Shown here in pieces: positions 1 through 14,282 of a stretch of DNA of 64,000 bases. Position numbers and translations under genes: made by a program. The stretch comes from Halichondria panicea (taxonomy: Eukaryota; Porifera; Demospongiae; Suberitida; Halichondriidae), in contig NC_087380.1 of the NCBI RefSeq assembly GCF_963675165.1, forward strand, positions 4,455,803 through 4,519,802, in the 5' to 3' direction. The stretch's first letter is position 1. The number at the start of each line of letters is the position of its first letter. The notes beneath the pieces are model-generated. The model was given only the letters and a program-made list of their open reading frames with translations. It was not told the DNA's origin and made no database searches.

Positions 1-230
1 GCATCTTCTGTCTGCCCTTGAAAAACGCAAAATTGCACCTCACAAAAATTTCCCGCTGTACGGTATGTGTATGTTGTACTCGCTAATCTACTAGATCTAC
101 CTACACGTAAAGAATGAGTGGTTAGTTAGCTGCTTTTTGCTTGCGGCCAATTATAACAGCTTATGCTGTAGTTGTATGCGTGCATTTTGTACATGTACAC
201 TATTATATAGTAAAATTCTCTCTTTTTCAG
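1..230 (+). other. intron upstream of the sacsin giant exon
   Basis: No separate gene seen. The stretch ends in a clear polypyrimidine tract and AG acceptor at 221-230. The reading frame open here from 137 has no sacsin-like sequence until position 231, so I treat it as intron. Upstream sacsin exons must lie to the left of the window. Confidence 0.7.
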
Positions 231-3200
231 ACCTACCAGTGATTGTCAGTGGCAATCGCTTAGCTTGTTTTGAACCTCAAGAAAAAGTGTGGAAAGGTGA
301 AGCTGGGCAGGCATTCAGTCTGGCTAGCCTTATTGACCAGTCATCTGATTTTATCACCCCACTCAATGGCTTGGCGGGCTTCGATAAAGAATCGGCCCGA
401 TATTCACACACTATCTTTCGACTGCCATTACGCACAAAAGCATCCAGTCTCTCAGACAATATATACAACACTCAAAAGCTACAAGTGCTCCTCGATGCTC
501 TTAGAGAGGAGGCCAAGTATTTGCTTTTGTTTCTGAAGTCAGTATGCAAGATCCAAGTAGTGCATATCTCACAGAGTGGTCAGCACAGCACATCCTTCTG
601 TGTGGAAATAGCTCCAGCTAGTCTAGCATCAGTTAATTCCAAGCGTAAATTGTTCATGCATCAGCTTCGGCAAGCTCATTCTCAACAGCCTTATTCAATT
701 TCTCAAATATTTTCGTTCACAGCTACCTTCTCTGTAATTGTGACTGACAACAATCATAGGAAGAACCAAGCTGGCCAGAGCAATTGGGTGATAGCTAACA
801 GCGTCGGATCAGGGAACTCTACAGTACAAGCAGCTGCAGCCAAACAGCGTACATTTCCTTGGGTCGGTACAGTTTTGGAGCTAGGTGCTAGTTCTGTTGG
901 GGGTCGGATATTTTGTTTCCTTCCTATGCCAGTGGAGGCTACGTCTGGACTACCGGTTCATGTCAATGGAACATTTGGGCTGAACGACGAGCGACGTACT
1001 CTAAAGTGGCCAGGAATTGAGAGAAGAAACGATCCTACAGCAAATTGGAACAAGATTCTCGTTAGTCAGCTCCTCCCACCTTGTTATGCTATGCTTCTAG
1101 TAGAGGCTAAAAAACACATTTCTCATGATCAGTTCTACAATGCCTGGCCTGATGTGAATACTGTAAACAACCAGTTTTCTGAGATTCTCCATCCTTTGTT
1201 CATTGCATTGTTTCAGCAAGCAGTTGTTTATACTGAGAAGATAGAAGCGCTTCAAGTTGTGGGGAACTGGATCGTCATCTCTCAAGCAACCTTCATCAGT
1301 GAAAGCAGCAAGCTTCCCTCCATTATGAAACGAGTTCTCGCTGATTGTGCTGTACAACTAGTCACAGTCCCTTCAAGAATATGGAGAGCAATGTGTCACG
1401 CTAAAGTCGGTGTCACAGAGATGTCTCCAATGCTAGCTCGCTCCAAATTTCGCAACTACCCTCAATGTTATTCTAGCATTGACCCTATTGGCAAGATGGT
1501 AATTTTAACATACTGTCTTTCTGACAGTTGCTACAACGATCTAAGAGGATTGAATCTTCTGCCCTTAGCAAATGGTAGCTTCATTAACTTTGATGCAACT
1601 TCCAGACAGCAGACAGTTTTCCTTTGCTCAGATGATTGTCCACGATCCTTGCTCCCTAACTTGGATCGCTTACTTGTCTATTCATCAGATGATACAAAGC
1701 TTCAACAAAGTCTATATTCTGTGGCTATTAGTCAACAGACAAAGCTCCGACTCCTCACTGAGAAAGAGGTTGCTCACCTCCTTCCCCAGGCTCTACCCTC
1801 AAGTAGAAACAGTCTAGTGTCCATGCCCCACTCTCAGATTCCCTCCACTTGGCTTCAGACGTTCTGGAATTGGTTGCACAAAAAAAATCTACAACATTTT
1901 GTTGGTCAGCTTGTGGTTCCTTGCTACATCTCTACCTCCAGCTCAAAAATAAATTTTCACCTTGCTCCTCTTCATAGTACACAAGCTGTGATTTATGTCG
2001 ACACATCTTGCTCTGGAAATTTGCTCTCTGCTCTCTACAAAATGAAAATCAAGGTTTGTCTACGAAGTGAATTCAGCTATGTACACCATAGGCAACTTTC
2101 ATCAAACGTAAAGATGCTCGACACAAACAACTTATTGGATGCCATAGCATCAACATCAAATTACAAAGGAGTTGCTTTCACAGCTCAGGAAGCTGATAGC
2201 ATGAGAATGTTTCTCCTATCTAGCACTTACACTCCTTCTATGGTGAGAAAGAAGGTCTTAAAAAACATTCGCATCTTTTCATCTGCTTCAAACTCATCCG
2301 ATGAACTGTTTTCTGTTAACACAGCAGAATCAAAATCAGTAACACAGCAGGCAATAGGAGAACCTAACAAATGTGCTTTCAATGTTGCAAACCTGCCTTC
2401 AAACCTAATTATTTTGTCCCGGGAAAACCATTATCAGCTACAGCTATTGCAATCTCTAAGCATTCCATTTGTATCTGATTTCAGACTTCTTGTCAATCAT
2501 GTGTTCCCGCTCATTAATAACAGGACTTTTCCTGACCATCTCATTGACAAGCTAATGCCGGAAGTGTTGGACATGTTCCAAGTCCTCAACTCCAGAGAGT
2601 ACAATATGGCCAGTTACCTTCAGAGCTTGCAATTCGTAAAAACAAGTAATGGACGAAAGACTCCTTCTGAACTATTCACTCCTTTTGATGCTGATATTTC
2701 GGCTCTGTATAGCGGAGAAGATGTATTCCCTCAGGCTCCTTACAATACGAATGGAAGAGTTCAAACTTTACAAACCTGTGGTCTCTGTGTCGCAGTCACC
2801 CCACAACGAGTCCTTGACATTATCTACTCCATTAGTTGTTCTTGCAGCTCATATCCGCAACGTGTTGACAGCTTAAAGCTGAGCCGGGCCAAGGCAGTGC
2901 TTAAATACATAAGCACATCTACTTTTTATAACCAAACAGGTGGAAGGTATGTAGTAGCTAATGATCATTATCAAAGCTATACCTTCTCGACTGCTCTCAA
3001 GTATCTAGCTACTAACCGGAGCTGGCTCCCAATTCTCAGTGATAAGCCGTCCAGTTATCCTGAAGAGATTTCATGGAAAGGACACGGCCTCAACTCACAT
3101 TTTATCTCTCTGAACAATTCAATGGTTTTGTCACCTTCAACGAAAAACACTATTCCCTGCCTAGTGGGCTCACAGGTCTACATTGTGTGCCCTGCGGTTG

Positions 3201-6200
3201 CCGATCTAATTGCCAACATGTTACCAGCTGACTCTAACAGTTTCTCACAGAATGTGGTCGCTCACTATAAAGAGATACTCTTACACAAGGATCAACTCTC
3301 TGCTGATGTTATGAACTCGCTTGTTCTTCAAGTGTATGACTACATGAATAGTCGAGGTATCTCCTATCTTGCTTCGTTGTATTCTACCACAGAATGGATT
3401 TATATCAAGAAAGAGAGGAAGTTTATAGCACCAGATGTAGTAGCTTTTAAGCTAAACTCCACCTTCAAGAGTGATCTTGAACCGTACATCTACATTCTAC
3501 CCGACATTCTGTCTCAATACTCAACACTTTTTGGCTCAGCTTCTAGAGTCGCAACGACTGTTAGTCAAGCCCAGATCGTTTCCATTCTCAAAATGATCAA
3601 GGACGATGTACAAACTAATGCTATTGAACAATCGGATGCTTGGAGTATGATCATGAACATTCTAAACTGGCTCACAAACAATGGAAATAAGAAAGTTCCT
3701 GACGAAGTCATGCCAGAAGATGTTCTGATACCAGTAGAGACTGAGTCTGAATTGCCTCAGCTAGTTCAGGCTTCGGAGGTTGTGTACACGGACAATGAGT
3801 TCCTCAAGGATTACCTGCAATCGTCAGAAGAAAAGGACTCCTACCAATTTGTGCATAGCCACATCTCTGCTAGCATGGCACATAACCTTGGTGCAGTTCC
3901 ATTGTCAGAGTTTTTGGATATTTCTGAGGACACTTTTGAAGATGCTGGTCAACACGAACCACTCACCACTCGATTGAAGAATATCCTCCGAGACTACAAA
4001 GATGGACTCACTATTATCAAGGAACTACTGCAGAATGCTGATGATGCAGAGGCTACGGAAGTGAACATTTGCTATGACACTAGGCAGCATGAAACAAATC
4101 CAAAGAAACTGTTTTTCTCAGGAATGGCAGAAGCTCATGGTCCTGCGTTAATTGTTCATAACAACAAGAGTTTTTCTGAAGATGATTTTACTAACATCAC
4201 AAAGTTAGCTGGAGCAACCAAGGCCAACAAAGTGTTAAAGATTGGCAAGTTTGGAATTGGTTTTTGTTCAGTATACCACATGACAGATGTACCGTCATTT
4301 GTTAGTCGAGACAAACTATATATCTTTGATCCAACACTATCCTACCTAAGAAAAGAGATAAAGAATTTTTCTCAGCCAGGCAAGAAAATTCTTTTCACGA
4401 GTAAGTTCATTGCGAATTCGCGTCAGCTCTCACCTTATGATGGCTTGTTTGGATTTGATCGATCTGATTACGAAGGGACAATATTTAGGCTTCCATTCAG
4501 GATACACCCTAGTGAGCTTAGTTCTACCTGCTATTCAAATTTAATAGTCCAGGAACTTATATCTGCTATTAAGAACAGTAGCTCAACTCTATTACTTTTT
4601 CTACAGCACGTGAGAACTATTACATTCCAAACGATCAGTCATGGACAAAGCACGCCAGAGATTTTGTTGAAGATCACTCGAAAGTGTATTGAAGCACCAA
4701 TTCGACTCCGTGCGGGTACTGAGATTAGAGAACTAACTTGCTTCGATTCTCTCTCTAATGAATCAAACAGCTGTCATTGGCTGGTATCACAAGAAAGTGA
4801 GACTGATTACTCCCAACAATACTTCACTGCATCAGTCTCCTGCCCATTGGGCGCTCCTGGTAGCTACAGTGTGGATGCAGAATTCCAAGGAGAGATATTT
4901 TGTTTCCTACCCCTCTCTCAGAAGACTGGCCTACCAGTGCATTTAAGTAGCAACTTTGCTGTGATCAATAATCGCAGGGGGATCTGGACCTCAGATGAAG
5001 CCACCTCACTTACAGACAGAGAAGTCATTTGGAATGTTTCACTAATGCAAGGGGTCATTCCAAGAGCTTACTTTGCACATATACTAGCTCTAAAGGACTT
5101 AATGAATAATGGAGATGTAGCCGAATATATTTTTCATTGTTTATGGCCTGATAAAGACATGCTAACTCAGCACAATCCTTGGGAGCATATGATTGACACA
5201 CTCTACTCTTTGATGTCTAAGGGACAGGTCTTCTATTCTGCATGCGATAATCAATGGCTGTATTTGACTGACAGTAAATTCCTTGAGCCCAAAATTCTCT
5301 GTCTTTCAACAGACTCATCCACTCCTATGTGTGTATTGAAAATTGTTGAGCATCTAAAAGTGCCTGTAGTGGATCTACCGCAAAACTATCACATATTTTT
5401 CGATCTTGATGGTTACACTGTGGGTGAGAAAGAATTTATCGACCTTTTCTTTCGAAACATTGACAGTCTAGCATCAATCTTTACTGAGAGGAATAAAGCC
5501 ATCCAGTACATGTTAGAGCAGTACATGGCGAACATCGATAGACCAGGTGGTAGTAACGTGGAATATTTCTTCAAGACTATCCCATCGATTCCGTGCTGTC
5601 CACATGGAGAGGTTTTGCGTTTGTGCAATGAGATTATCGATCCAAAATCCAAGTTTGCTGATCTGTTTGACGAATCTGAGGCTCGTTTTCCTGTGGATAT
5701 GCTCATACATAGAGAACTATCTTCTGCAGGTCTAAAGAAGCTCGGAATGCTAAACAATATTCTCCCATGGAACATGCTTTTGGAACGTGCAACTTCTGTG
5801 CCAACACTGTACCAGATCAGTCCAACGAGAGCAATGACAAGAACCCATTTAGTCATTTCTGCAAGTACAGCTTCTACAGAAGCGGGTGACATTGGTCTGT
5901 CTAAGATCCCCTTTCTTCCTGTGCTAACTAAGGCACCTGACTACCTTCTTCCATGGAAAGGGGCTATACAGCATCAACTTATGTGCGGTGAAGATCTTAT
6001 GATTCCGTTTGTTAAACCCTCAGATAACATCAATGTGGAGGTGTCAGGGTCGCAAGCCACATTTGTAAACAATTCCTCCGTAGAGGATGGTGGATGTGGA
6101 CCAATAGATGAAGATGCTATTCAGCTGCTAGGAATAAGAAGTGCTCCAACCTTTGAGGAGGTTGTCTTGCAGCTCAAGAAATTGATTGAACTGTTTTCAT

Positions 6201-9200
6201 TACAAGAATGCACAACGAAACTAATTCAACTGACAGATAAAATGTGCCGTAGAATATATGAGTTCTTTAATAGTATCCTGGTTAACGCTGATAATACTGA
6301 TGTTCAGAGCTTACGAGAACTGGCATGCATTTGGACAGGAAAACAATTCATCACTGTCAGTGTTGTTGCTACAAAATGGACTTTGAATGGACCCTATCTA
6401 TACCCTCTACCGTCTAGCCTCTCATTTCGCAGATATCTCACCAAGCATCTGAATATAAAAGAGGAATTCACCATTTCAGATATTCAGATTGCTCTTGCTA
6501 AAATAAAGGAACAATTTGGCAGTGAGCCAATCAGTGAGGAATGTCAGAAGGTGTTCAATCAACTGCTTCCCCTGCTTGTAAGCAGTGATGCTCCTAAGGA
6601 TACATCAATCGTGCTTCCTGATGAGAACTACGTCATGCATCCTGCTAGCGAATTGTCCTTCAATGATGCTCCGTGGGCCCCAAAGGAGACTAAGTACACT
6701 TATGTACACGGGAATTTAGCAAGACATGTAGCTACAAAATTTGGAGTGGTCCCTATAAGAACACAATTTCTTGAAAGATTTTCTACAACTGCCAAAACGC
6801 ATTTCAACGGCACTCCTTTTGGTCAGCATGAGGAACTTACACGCAGGATCCAAAACATTTTGGAAGGCTATCCTTTTGATATAACAGTCCTGAAAGAGTT
6901 ACTACAGAATGCTGATGATGCAAAGGCAACTAAAATGTATGTCATTTTGGATAAGAGGACTCACGGTGCAGAAGGTATCTTATCAGAAGAATGGGGCAAG
7001 CTTCAGGGACCAGCTCTTTTGGTTTGGAATGATAGTGAATTTTCAGAGAAGGACCTAGAAGGTATCCAGCAACTTGGCCTAGGTAGCAAGAGATCTGATG
7101 ATGAGACAATTGGTCAGTATGGCATCGGTTTCAATGTAGTTTACCATCTCACTGATTGTCCAAGTTTTATCACTGGAGGAGAAACCATTTGTATACTGGA
7201 TCCACACTGCCACTATGTTCCAGGAGCAAATGCAAGTGATCCTGGAAGAAGGTTTGACAATTTGGTTAAAGATGGGTTCTGGGACACATTCAAAGATATG
7301 AAGAGTGCTTACCTCAAGAGTAGGTTGGAAAATTGCCCGCCAGAGCTACAAAAAGGTGGATCTTTGTTTCGTTTTCCTCTCAGACACACCCCTGAGCTGG
7401 TTGCAATGTCAAAGATCCTAAAAAAGGATGAATTCACAAATCCAAAGTCTCTAAAAGCAGATGATATGCATTCTAATCTCAAAGACTGGGCTCCTGACAT
7501 GAAAGAAGCTATGCTTTTCCTCAACCACGTCACAGAACTTCGTTTCTTTGTCATAGAAGAGAAATCTCACACAATGGTCACATTGAGCAACTATCGCACA
7601 ACGGTAAATCAATGTGCCCAAGTCTCTCGTGTTCAGCTCCATGATGCACTCTCAACCTTTAAAAAAGATAGTGGCACCAAACCCACCGTGGTACGCTATC
7701 CTATTACTATTTCCACGGTCACACACAAGAGGGGAGGGGCTGAGCAACACGTAAAAGAGAATTGGCTGATACAACAAGGCGTTGGAGATATTGAAAATGA
7801 AAATCAAACATGGAAATACATTAGTAACATAAAGCCACGACACGGTATTGCAGCTCCTATTCAGCTTCCACCACATGAATCCAGTGAAACAACAATCCCA
7901 AGAAAAATGTCAGTCTCTGGCAAAGTATTTTGTTTTCTCCCTTTGCCAGTATATTCAAATCTACCCGTACATATCAATGGGCACTTCGTCCTCGATTCCA
8001 ATCGTAGAGACTTGTGGCACTCAACAGATTCGTGCCATGAAGATGACAAAGCAGCATGGAACAGAAAAATATTTGAAGCCATAGCCTCATCTTATGCTAA
8101 CCTTCTTGAGCATGCTCAGCAATACTACATAACTAAAGATGTTTTCAAGTCAATTCACGATGCTTTTGATTCTCTCAACAATTACTACAGTATATTCCCT
8201 CACCCTTCCTTTGATAAGTTGGAAAAACGTTACCTATTGTTAGCGGAGAGTGTGTATACCAAGTTCGTTATTCATAACTCCTCTGTACTGTCTGTTGTGT
8301 GCAATTCTGAGACCGCTGAAACCAAGGCAGTAAAGATTAATTGGTGTCCTATCAAAAGTGAGTTATCTTCCACCCAAGTTTACTTTTGGTCGCCTACTTC
8401 ATATGTGGAGGGGGTACCAGATTATGAGAGGAAGTCCATTAGGCCTTTACTTGAAGCCATTGGCATGCAGCTCACCGCAGCACCATCAAGGCTGCAACGT
8501 CATCTAAACAAGACTATCGGTGATAAGGTAGCAAAACTACAAGAAACCAACCCTGGCTCAGTTTATGCTTACTACCAGAAGTTTAACGTGCAAGCAATCA
8601 AAACTGGAACAGGTGTATTCCCCTGTGCTATTGACTGTACTATTTTTAAACGAGCAGAAGTGTTTAGACGATTCACAGACTATTTGCTTCAGGCACCAAA
8701 GGAAAAAGACACAAAGATAACTGGATGGGTATTTCCAGACAACAATCCTTATGGGTATCCTCTTCTTCTTACAGCTGATAGTATTCTTAGAAACTTTGAT
8801 AAGCATGATAAAGTGCTAAGATCGGAATTTTCTGGTCTGTTTAAAACAATGCAGCACCTGTTCATACACCCAAAGCTACTTAAAGCAGAATATAGTAGTG
8901 CATATTTTGCTGAAAGCTCTGACTATGAACAGCTCGTCAGTACAATTTTATCTACTGAGCTTCCACCTGAACTACAAGCGTCTAGAGTACAAAATTTTGA
9001 TCGGTACTTGTCTGAAAACCGATTAAAAGCACTGTGGAAATGTTTTTCTTGTGATGTTGCGTTTAGAGAAAAACTGGACATAGTGTTAAAACGATGGGCA
9101 TTAATCCCAACCAATGGAGGCCACCTGTATTCAATCTCAAGCAAGGTGCTTCCTGTGTATCCTCTATCAGTAGCGTCAGCTGGGAGAGAAAAACCAGCCA

Positions 9201-12200
9201 TCACTTCAGCTGAAGAGTCTCAACTGTACCATGTACTTTCTACCCTTCAAATGCCCTTCATTGCACTACCATTGGGTGTTTCTCTTCCGTGTCCTCACTT
9301 AAAAGATCGTAAAGCTATTCTCAAAAACTTGTATTTCCTTAGCCAGGAAGTATCCTTATCAAAACTACTCACCAAAGAAATGGTGGAAGTCATATTTGAC
9401 TTTGCTAAAACAGTGGACTTTAGAAGTGATCCGGAGAGTCTCAATTACATCAAGTCCCTTCCTTTATTTGAGAATGTTGATGGAGAATTCAGTACTGTTC
9501 AAGGAAAAACAGTGTTTAAGTGGAACATGTCTGCAAGTGCTGTCGGGTACAAAAAGTGGATTAAACACTGTGATGTCATATTTCTTCATTGTTTTGGTGC
9601 ATGGACTGCTATTGGCTCAGCACAGTTGGCAATCAACAGCATTACTGGTGAAAAAATTTATTCGCAGTATATATTTAAATTCTTTGATTCTTTGAATGAA
9701 GCAGAGCGGTATGAACACCTCGAGCACATCAGGGATGTTCTCTTCCGAACAAACAAAGCAAACTCTCAAGAACATATGTACAAGAGAAAAGAAACCCGGC
9801 AGTGTTATTTTACAGCAAGAACATTTATTAATTTGTTGGAAGACCTTCCATGTATCAGTGAAGGTGATGATGAACCATTGAGACCAGTTAGAGACTTTTG
9901 TGATCATACCTTACCGATCTTCACAGCTTTTCGAAAGACCTACAGATTTCTTCCAGCATTATTTACTAGTAATTCCCAGGTGTGGAGCAAATGGAAGCAC
10001 TTTTTTCAACAGCTACATCTTAGACAGACCCTCACGAAGGAAGAGTTTGTCTCTCTGTGTCAACTCACTGCTGAGAGCCATGACGATCCGAAAATTGCAT
10101 CTCAAGTTTTACTTGAGCATTACTTTTCTGTTGAGGTTGCCGAGAAGGGCTGGACCAACGACCTTCATTTCAATAAGCAAGTATCAAATATTGCCTTTGT
10201 ACCAGCTCAACAGTTACCACAACTGAGCTGGATCAAATCCCCCTTCCGATTTGCTAATCCTGGTCGATGTATTTATAAGAGAGATGGAGAAGTGGTGGAG
10301 CTAACAAAGTTGAATGGTGCAGCTATGCTTGGTCATGATCATGAACACTGCTTGTGGACAATCATGCCCATTGTGTCATTGCCAATCCACTACTTTTCAC
10401 ACAGGACCTATCTTTATCAATTAGGTGTCACAATTGAACCCACCATAGAACAAGTGGTGAGCAATCTCAAGAATATATCTTCAATGGCAAAGTTCACAGA
10501 CTTAAAACTCTTTGATAACTATCCTGCTGCAAACAAGCCACCCGAAGATGGTACTACATGTACAACTGTGATGAAAGTAATTAAGTGCCACTTCACATTC
10601 TTGCAAAACAACTTGTCTTTACTGTCAACAAATCATTTGACGCAGTTAAAGAACATCCCGTGCATCCCTGTTCCCAGTACTGCTAATAAGGATAACACAC
10701 AGAGTTGGCAGGTTGTACTAGTGAAACCTTGCTATGTCCTCAGTTGTACGGTTCAAGGTCTCCACCCATTCCTGCATTCTGCTCCAAGTGAGCTCAACCC
10801 AGCATTCTTGGGCCTCTTACAGAGCATTGGAGTTTGTAATAGTATGGGTATCGAACATTGTCAACTTGTTCTAGAGACAGCCTACAAGCAATCACAAAGA
10901 CAGAAACTCGATGAAAATACAGAAGCATGTGTTGTTCAGGCACTAAAATGTCTCTATAAGTTTTTAACTGGATCAAATCATGCAGAAGAACTTACACCAC
11001 TGTATCTTCCATCGAGTGAGGGTACATTAGTACTTTCCACAGAAATGTTGTATGCAGACAATTCAAGTTTCTTTGGTCACGTTATGAAAACAAAAGTAGA
11101 GAACACAGGGTATTCCCTAATCTACTTTCCAAAAACCCATTATGATTTCACAGAAAACCAATTTTGTGACTCACTTCCAAAACTAGTAAGACCCGAAGGT
11201 ATGTCTGAAGTATGTGAAAAAAAAATTCTTCCAGAATTTGAACACCCCATAGAACCTAATGAAGTTCATAAAAATTTGGAGAGAACACTCTGTATGAAGA
11301 ATGAGCTGCCAAGAGTGCTAAATGTTGTTGTGAAACATGCAGCAACAGGTAAGGTTGAGGATTTTGTTGATGTTTTCACAGAATTTGTGGCAAGTATTGA
11401 TGTAGTCACAGTTAAGCGGGTACGGACTCTCATTACTTTCAGAGAAACCGGTGTACAACTTGGACAGCTTGATTTATCTTTCCATCTGCAACATGTGCAG
11501 AAGGATTCTAATGAGCGACTGTGCTTGTACATTGAGTCCAACATTGATCCAGTTATTGGTACTGATAACATCATCAGAGCACTTTCAAAGATGCTAATAA
11601 AAATCATTAAACAACATGACCCAAAAGTAGGTGATCATTCTTCCTCAGAGATGGCCACAATATTCACTTCACTTTTGAGGCTTCAAACTCCTGCCCACTT
11701 GTACAGTGTTCTCAAGCGAGAGGGTATTCTATACACTGCCAAAGATAGCAACATTCAAATCGAAAAACCTTCTAATGAGCTTGGCAAGGAAATTCCTACA
11801 GAGTGGCACCATCGACTAGACCAAGCTATTGACAATGTGTTTCATCCTGGAGAGCTTGTCGGCTACGAAGATAGTGATGATCACATCATATTTGCACGAA
11901 TTATGCACCCTCTACTTCCTAAAGAAGGAAATCTTGATTCTGTACATCGTATTGACATGAGATACAGGATCTACACAAGCCCAACGGATGATGAAGGAAT
12001 TGAAGTGGGAATTCTTGAGCTGTACAAATTTTTGAGGGGGCTGAAACGTACAAAACAAGTTAACGAAGATGAAAAAAATGTGGTACCGTTTGAAGGAGAA
12101 ACTGAGCCAATTCGACTACATAGAATTTTCCAAGAGAAAGATTTGGAAGAAGTTATTAGTGATCTTAAAAAACAATTGGATGATATTTGGAGGCTGTCAG

Positions 12201-13015
12201 AGGAGGATCGGCGAAAGGCTATCAAGCGTCTGTACCTCAAGTGGCATCCAGACAAGAATCCGAACAACCAAGATTTTGCTGAAAAGGTTTTTAAATTTCT
12301 CAATTCTGAAATTGAGGTGCGGAATACTGGAAGGTTTCATAGAGATGATCTTAATGAGACTGCTAGAAGGCACAGATATAATTTCCACAGAGAACGTCAC
12401 TACTACACGTACACACGCACTCAATACGAGTACCCTTCCTCCAGTAGGGATGAACGTGGAGCAAGTAGTTCTTCATCTTCGAGACCAGATAGGGAATTTG
12501 GAAGCTCTGGATGGGGGACGGCACCACAGCATGAGTCTGATCCATTTGGTGAGGAGAATGTACGACCTCAACCTAAACCTGATGAAGGAAAACGTTGGCT
12601 CAAACAAGCTGAAGCTAATTTTGACTCGCTCCAGGGTCTGTTCGACATTGCAAGAAACAAGTCTCAATTGTGTGGAGACGTATGCTTTATTGCTCACCAA
12701 GTAGCAGAGAAAGCTCTCAAAGGAGGCAAGTACTTTGTGTGTGGGTTAGACGATAACGCTCTTACTACCCACAATATCAGTACTCATGCACACGGGCTAC
12801 AGTCTGAACGTCCTGGAGAGACGCATGGACTAGTCAATCACACAACCCCCTTGGAGAGCTACTACCTTGAACCAAGATACCCCAATCGCTGGCCATCCGG
12901 TATTGTACCAGCTGATATGTACAACTATGAGCAAGCCAAACAAGCCAAGGATCATGCCGAGGCTATACTGAGAATTATCAAGAACATTATAGAGTGTAGG
13001 GAACCAGAGGATTAA
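231..13015 (+). CDS. SACS: sacsin-like co-chaperone, giant last exon (5' partial)
   Basis: Sacsin is a very large cytoplasmic co-chaperone linked to Hsp70 and intermediate-filament and mitochondrial quality control. About 4,260 codons are visible in one uninterrupted exon. The exon begins at 231 inside the first sacsin repeat (SRR): the VPSF/YIFDP-equivalent part is present, but its N-terminal ATP-binding half is in upstream exons. SRR2 starts near 3940 with ELLQNADDAEAT (N box) and GKFGIGF (G1-type box). SRR3 starts near 6820 with ELLQNADDAKAT and GQYGIGF. Both are Hsp90-like GHKL ATPase folds. Near 12190-12310 is a J domain with the HPD tripeptide intact (His codon at 12245). The C-terminus (about 12590-13000) is a HEPN domain. 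Domain order and size match vertebrate sacsin (about 4,580 aa). The neighbour SCCPDH converges on it. Confidence 0.95.
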
Positions 13016-13314
13016 TTTTATTTCAGGAATATACAAGACATTAATTAGCATAACTATGACTTTTAGTATAATTTTTTCATTAATTGACTGCATGTGAATA
13101 GTAATAGGCCAGTATATAAGTGTTATAATTATGTAGTATATAAATATACATGCGCATACATGCATGCAATTATAACAATTACTGTTTGATCGATATAATA
13201 ACTAGTGTTCAAGCTGGCGCTGTGCTAATGCCTCTCGCCATGTTTTTGCTTTCGCTCAAAAGTATTAGAGTGTTATCTATAATGAATTTTATATTAAAGT
13301 TAGCTTATCTATAT

Positions 13315-13570
13315 AAAGTCACTGAGAAGAAAAGACTTATTTACATGCATCTATTGTAAGTTATTATTTTTTGTATTATGTGGCTTACCAGGACATCAAG
13401 AAAGAAGAAAATTGATTCTTCCAGGATCTGTAGTTCAGTGTATATAATATCTAAGAAGAAAAGACCTGTGTACATGCATATTGTTATCTATATTGTTATA
13501 TGGTAGTGTTTTGTGGCTTACCAGGCCCTCAAGACAAAGATGATTCTGCCAGGAGGATCTGGATCTGGAT
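13315..13570 (+). repeat. imperfect tandem repeat, about 130 bp unit, two copies
   Basis: Two adjacent units begin with GAAGAAAAGAC and run through TGTGGCTTACCAGG to CCAGGA(GGA)TCTG, at about 13325-13440 and 13451-13565. The same TGTGGCTTACCAGG module recurs near 41440 in the sulfatase intron, so it belongs to a dispersed repeat. Confidence 0.65.
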
Positions 13571-14055
13571 CTTGGATATTATTTTCTCACACATGGGGAA
13601 TGAGCGCGCATGCGCATTACATCCACAGGAATAATTAAAGGGTGTGTCCAAAGAGATCAATTTTACAAATGGCTACTGTACTGCTAGCTAGCTGTTTTAA
13701 CAGATATTTTCTGAGTATTGTAGCTAACAAAAAGCTAGCGCTTTAGTGCAAGGCTAACTCATATGTTGAATAGAAAGTTTGTGCGGACAGATGATGCTAT
13801 GAAAGATTCTGAAGAGACTGCAACAGCCTTCAATGTGAGTCAAACTAGCCATAACTCGAGAAAGAAGCTTTAGTTTGCTAATCCACGAATCAAAATCCAA
13901 GAGAACGTGGCTAGAAGCCTATAGAAGCTGTTAGTTTTCGTCGCATTGTAACCGTTGAGCAGTTATAGCTGGAATACACACACACACACACAGACAGACA
14001 CACACACAGTCAGCTTTACCGTATCCCTCGTGCGGCTACGCCTCGAGGCATAATT
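13505..14055 (+). mobile_element. family A MITE-like element, diverged copy
   Basis: Shares with the other family A copies the blocks GCTAGCG(C/T)T(T/C)TAGTGCA, CATAACTCGAGAA, GAAGCCTATAGAA, a CACA-rich run, ACCGTAT and the terminal CCTCG...GAGGCATAATTA. A GCGCATGCGC palindrome lies at about 13607. This copy is more diverged than those at 36600 and 39538. Confidence 0.65.
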
Positions 14056-14282
14056 AACATTCTAAACTATATATATAGGTCTTCTGCGTATATATGATTA
14101 TTATAATTATGACTGCATTGTTATATATACCGCAGGCTTGATGTCAACAAGTATAATTTATAATACTCGCGGTTCCTCATCCCTTGTATAATAAACAAAC
14201 AAATAATTATTTATCATACACTACATGATCACAAATTAATTAAACTGTACTTCTACAATCACAGTGAGGATTTCAGTTATGT

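Larger units (their letters stand above)
13016..14282. other. convergent intergenic region, repeats only
   Basis: Lies between the stops of sacsin (+) and SCCPDH (-). It holds an imperfect tandem repeat, a family A element copy and a CA/GA microsatellite near 13976-14008. No open frame here resembles a protein and no clear AATAAA signal follows the sacsin stop. Confidence 0.7.

Noticed and set aside
137-230. Upstream extension of the sacsin open frame to an ATG at 137
   Set aside because: A strong acceptor ends at 230 and the peptide upstream has no family similarity; downstream sequence starts mid-repeat.
5413-5892. 159-codon open frame on the minus strand inside sacsin
   Set aside because: Lies wholly antisense to a strongly conserved coding exon; no motif of its own.
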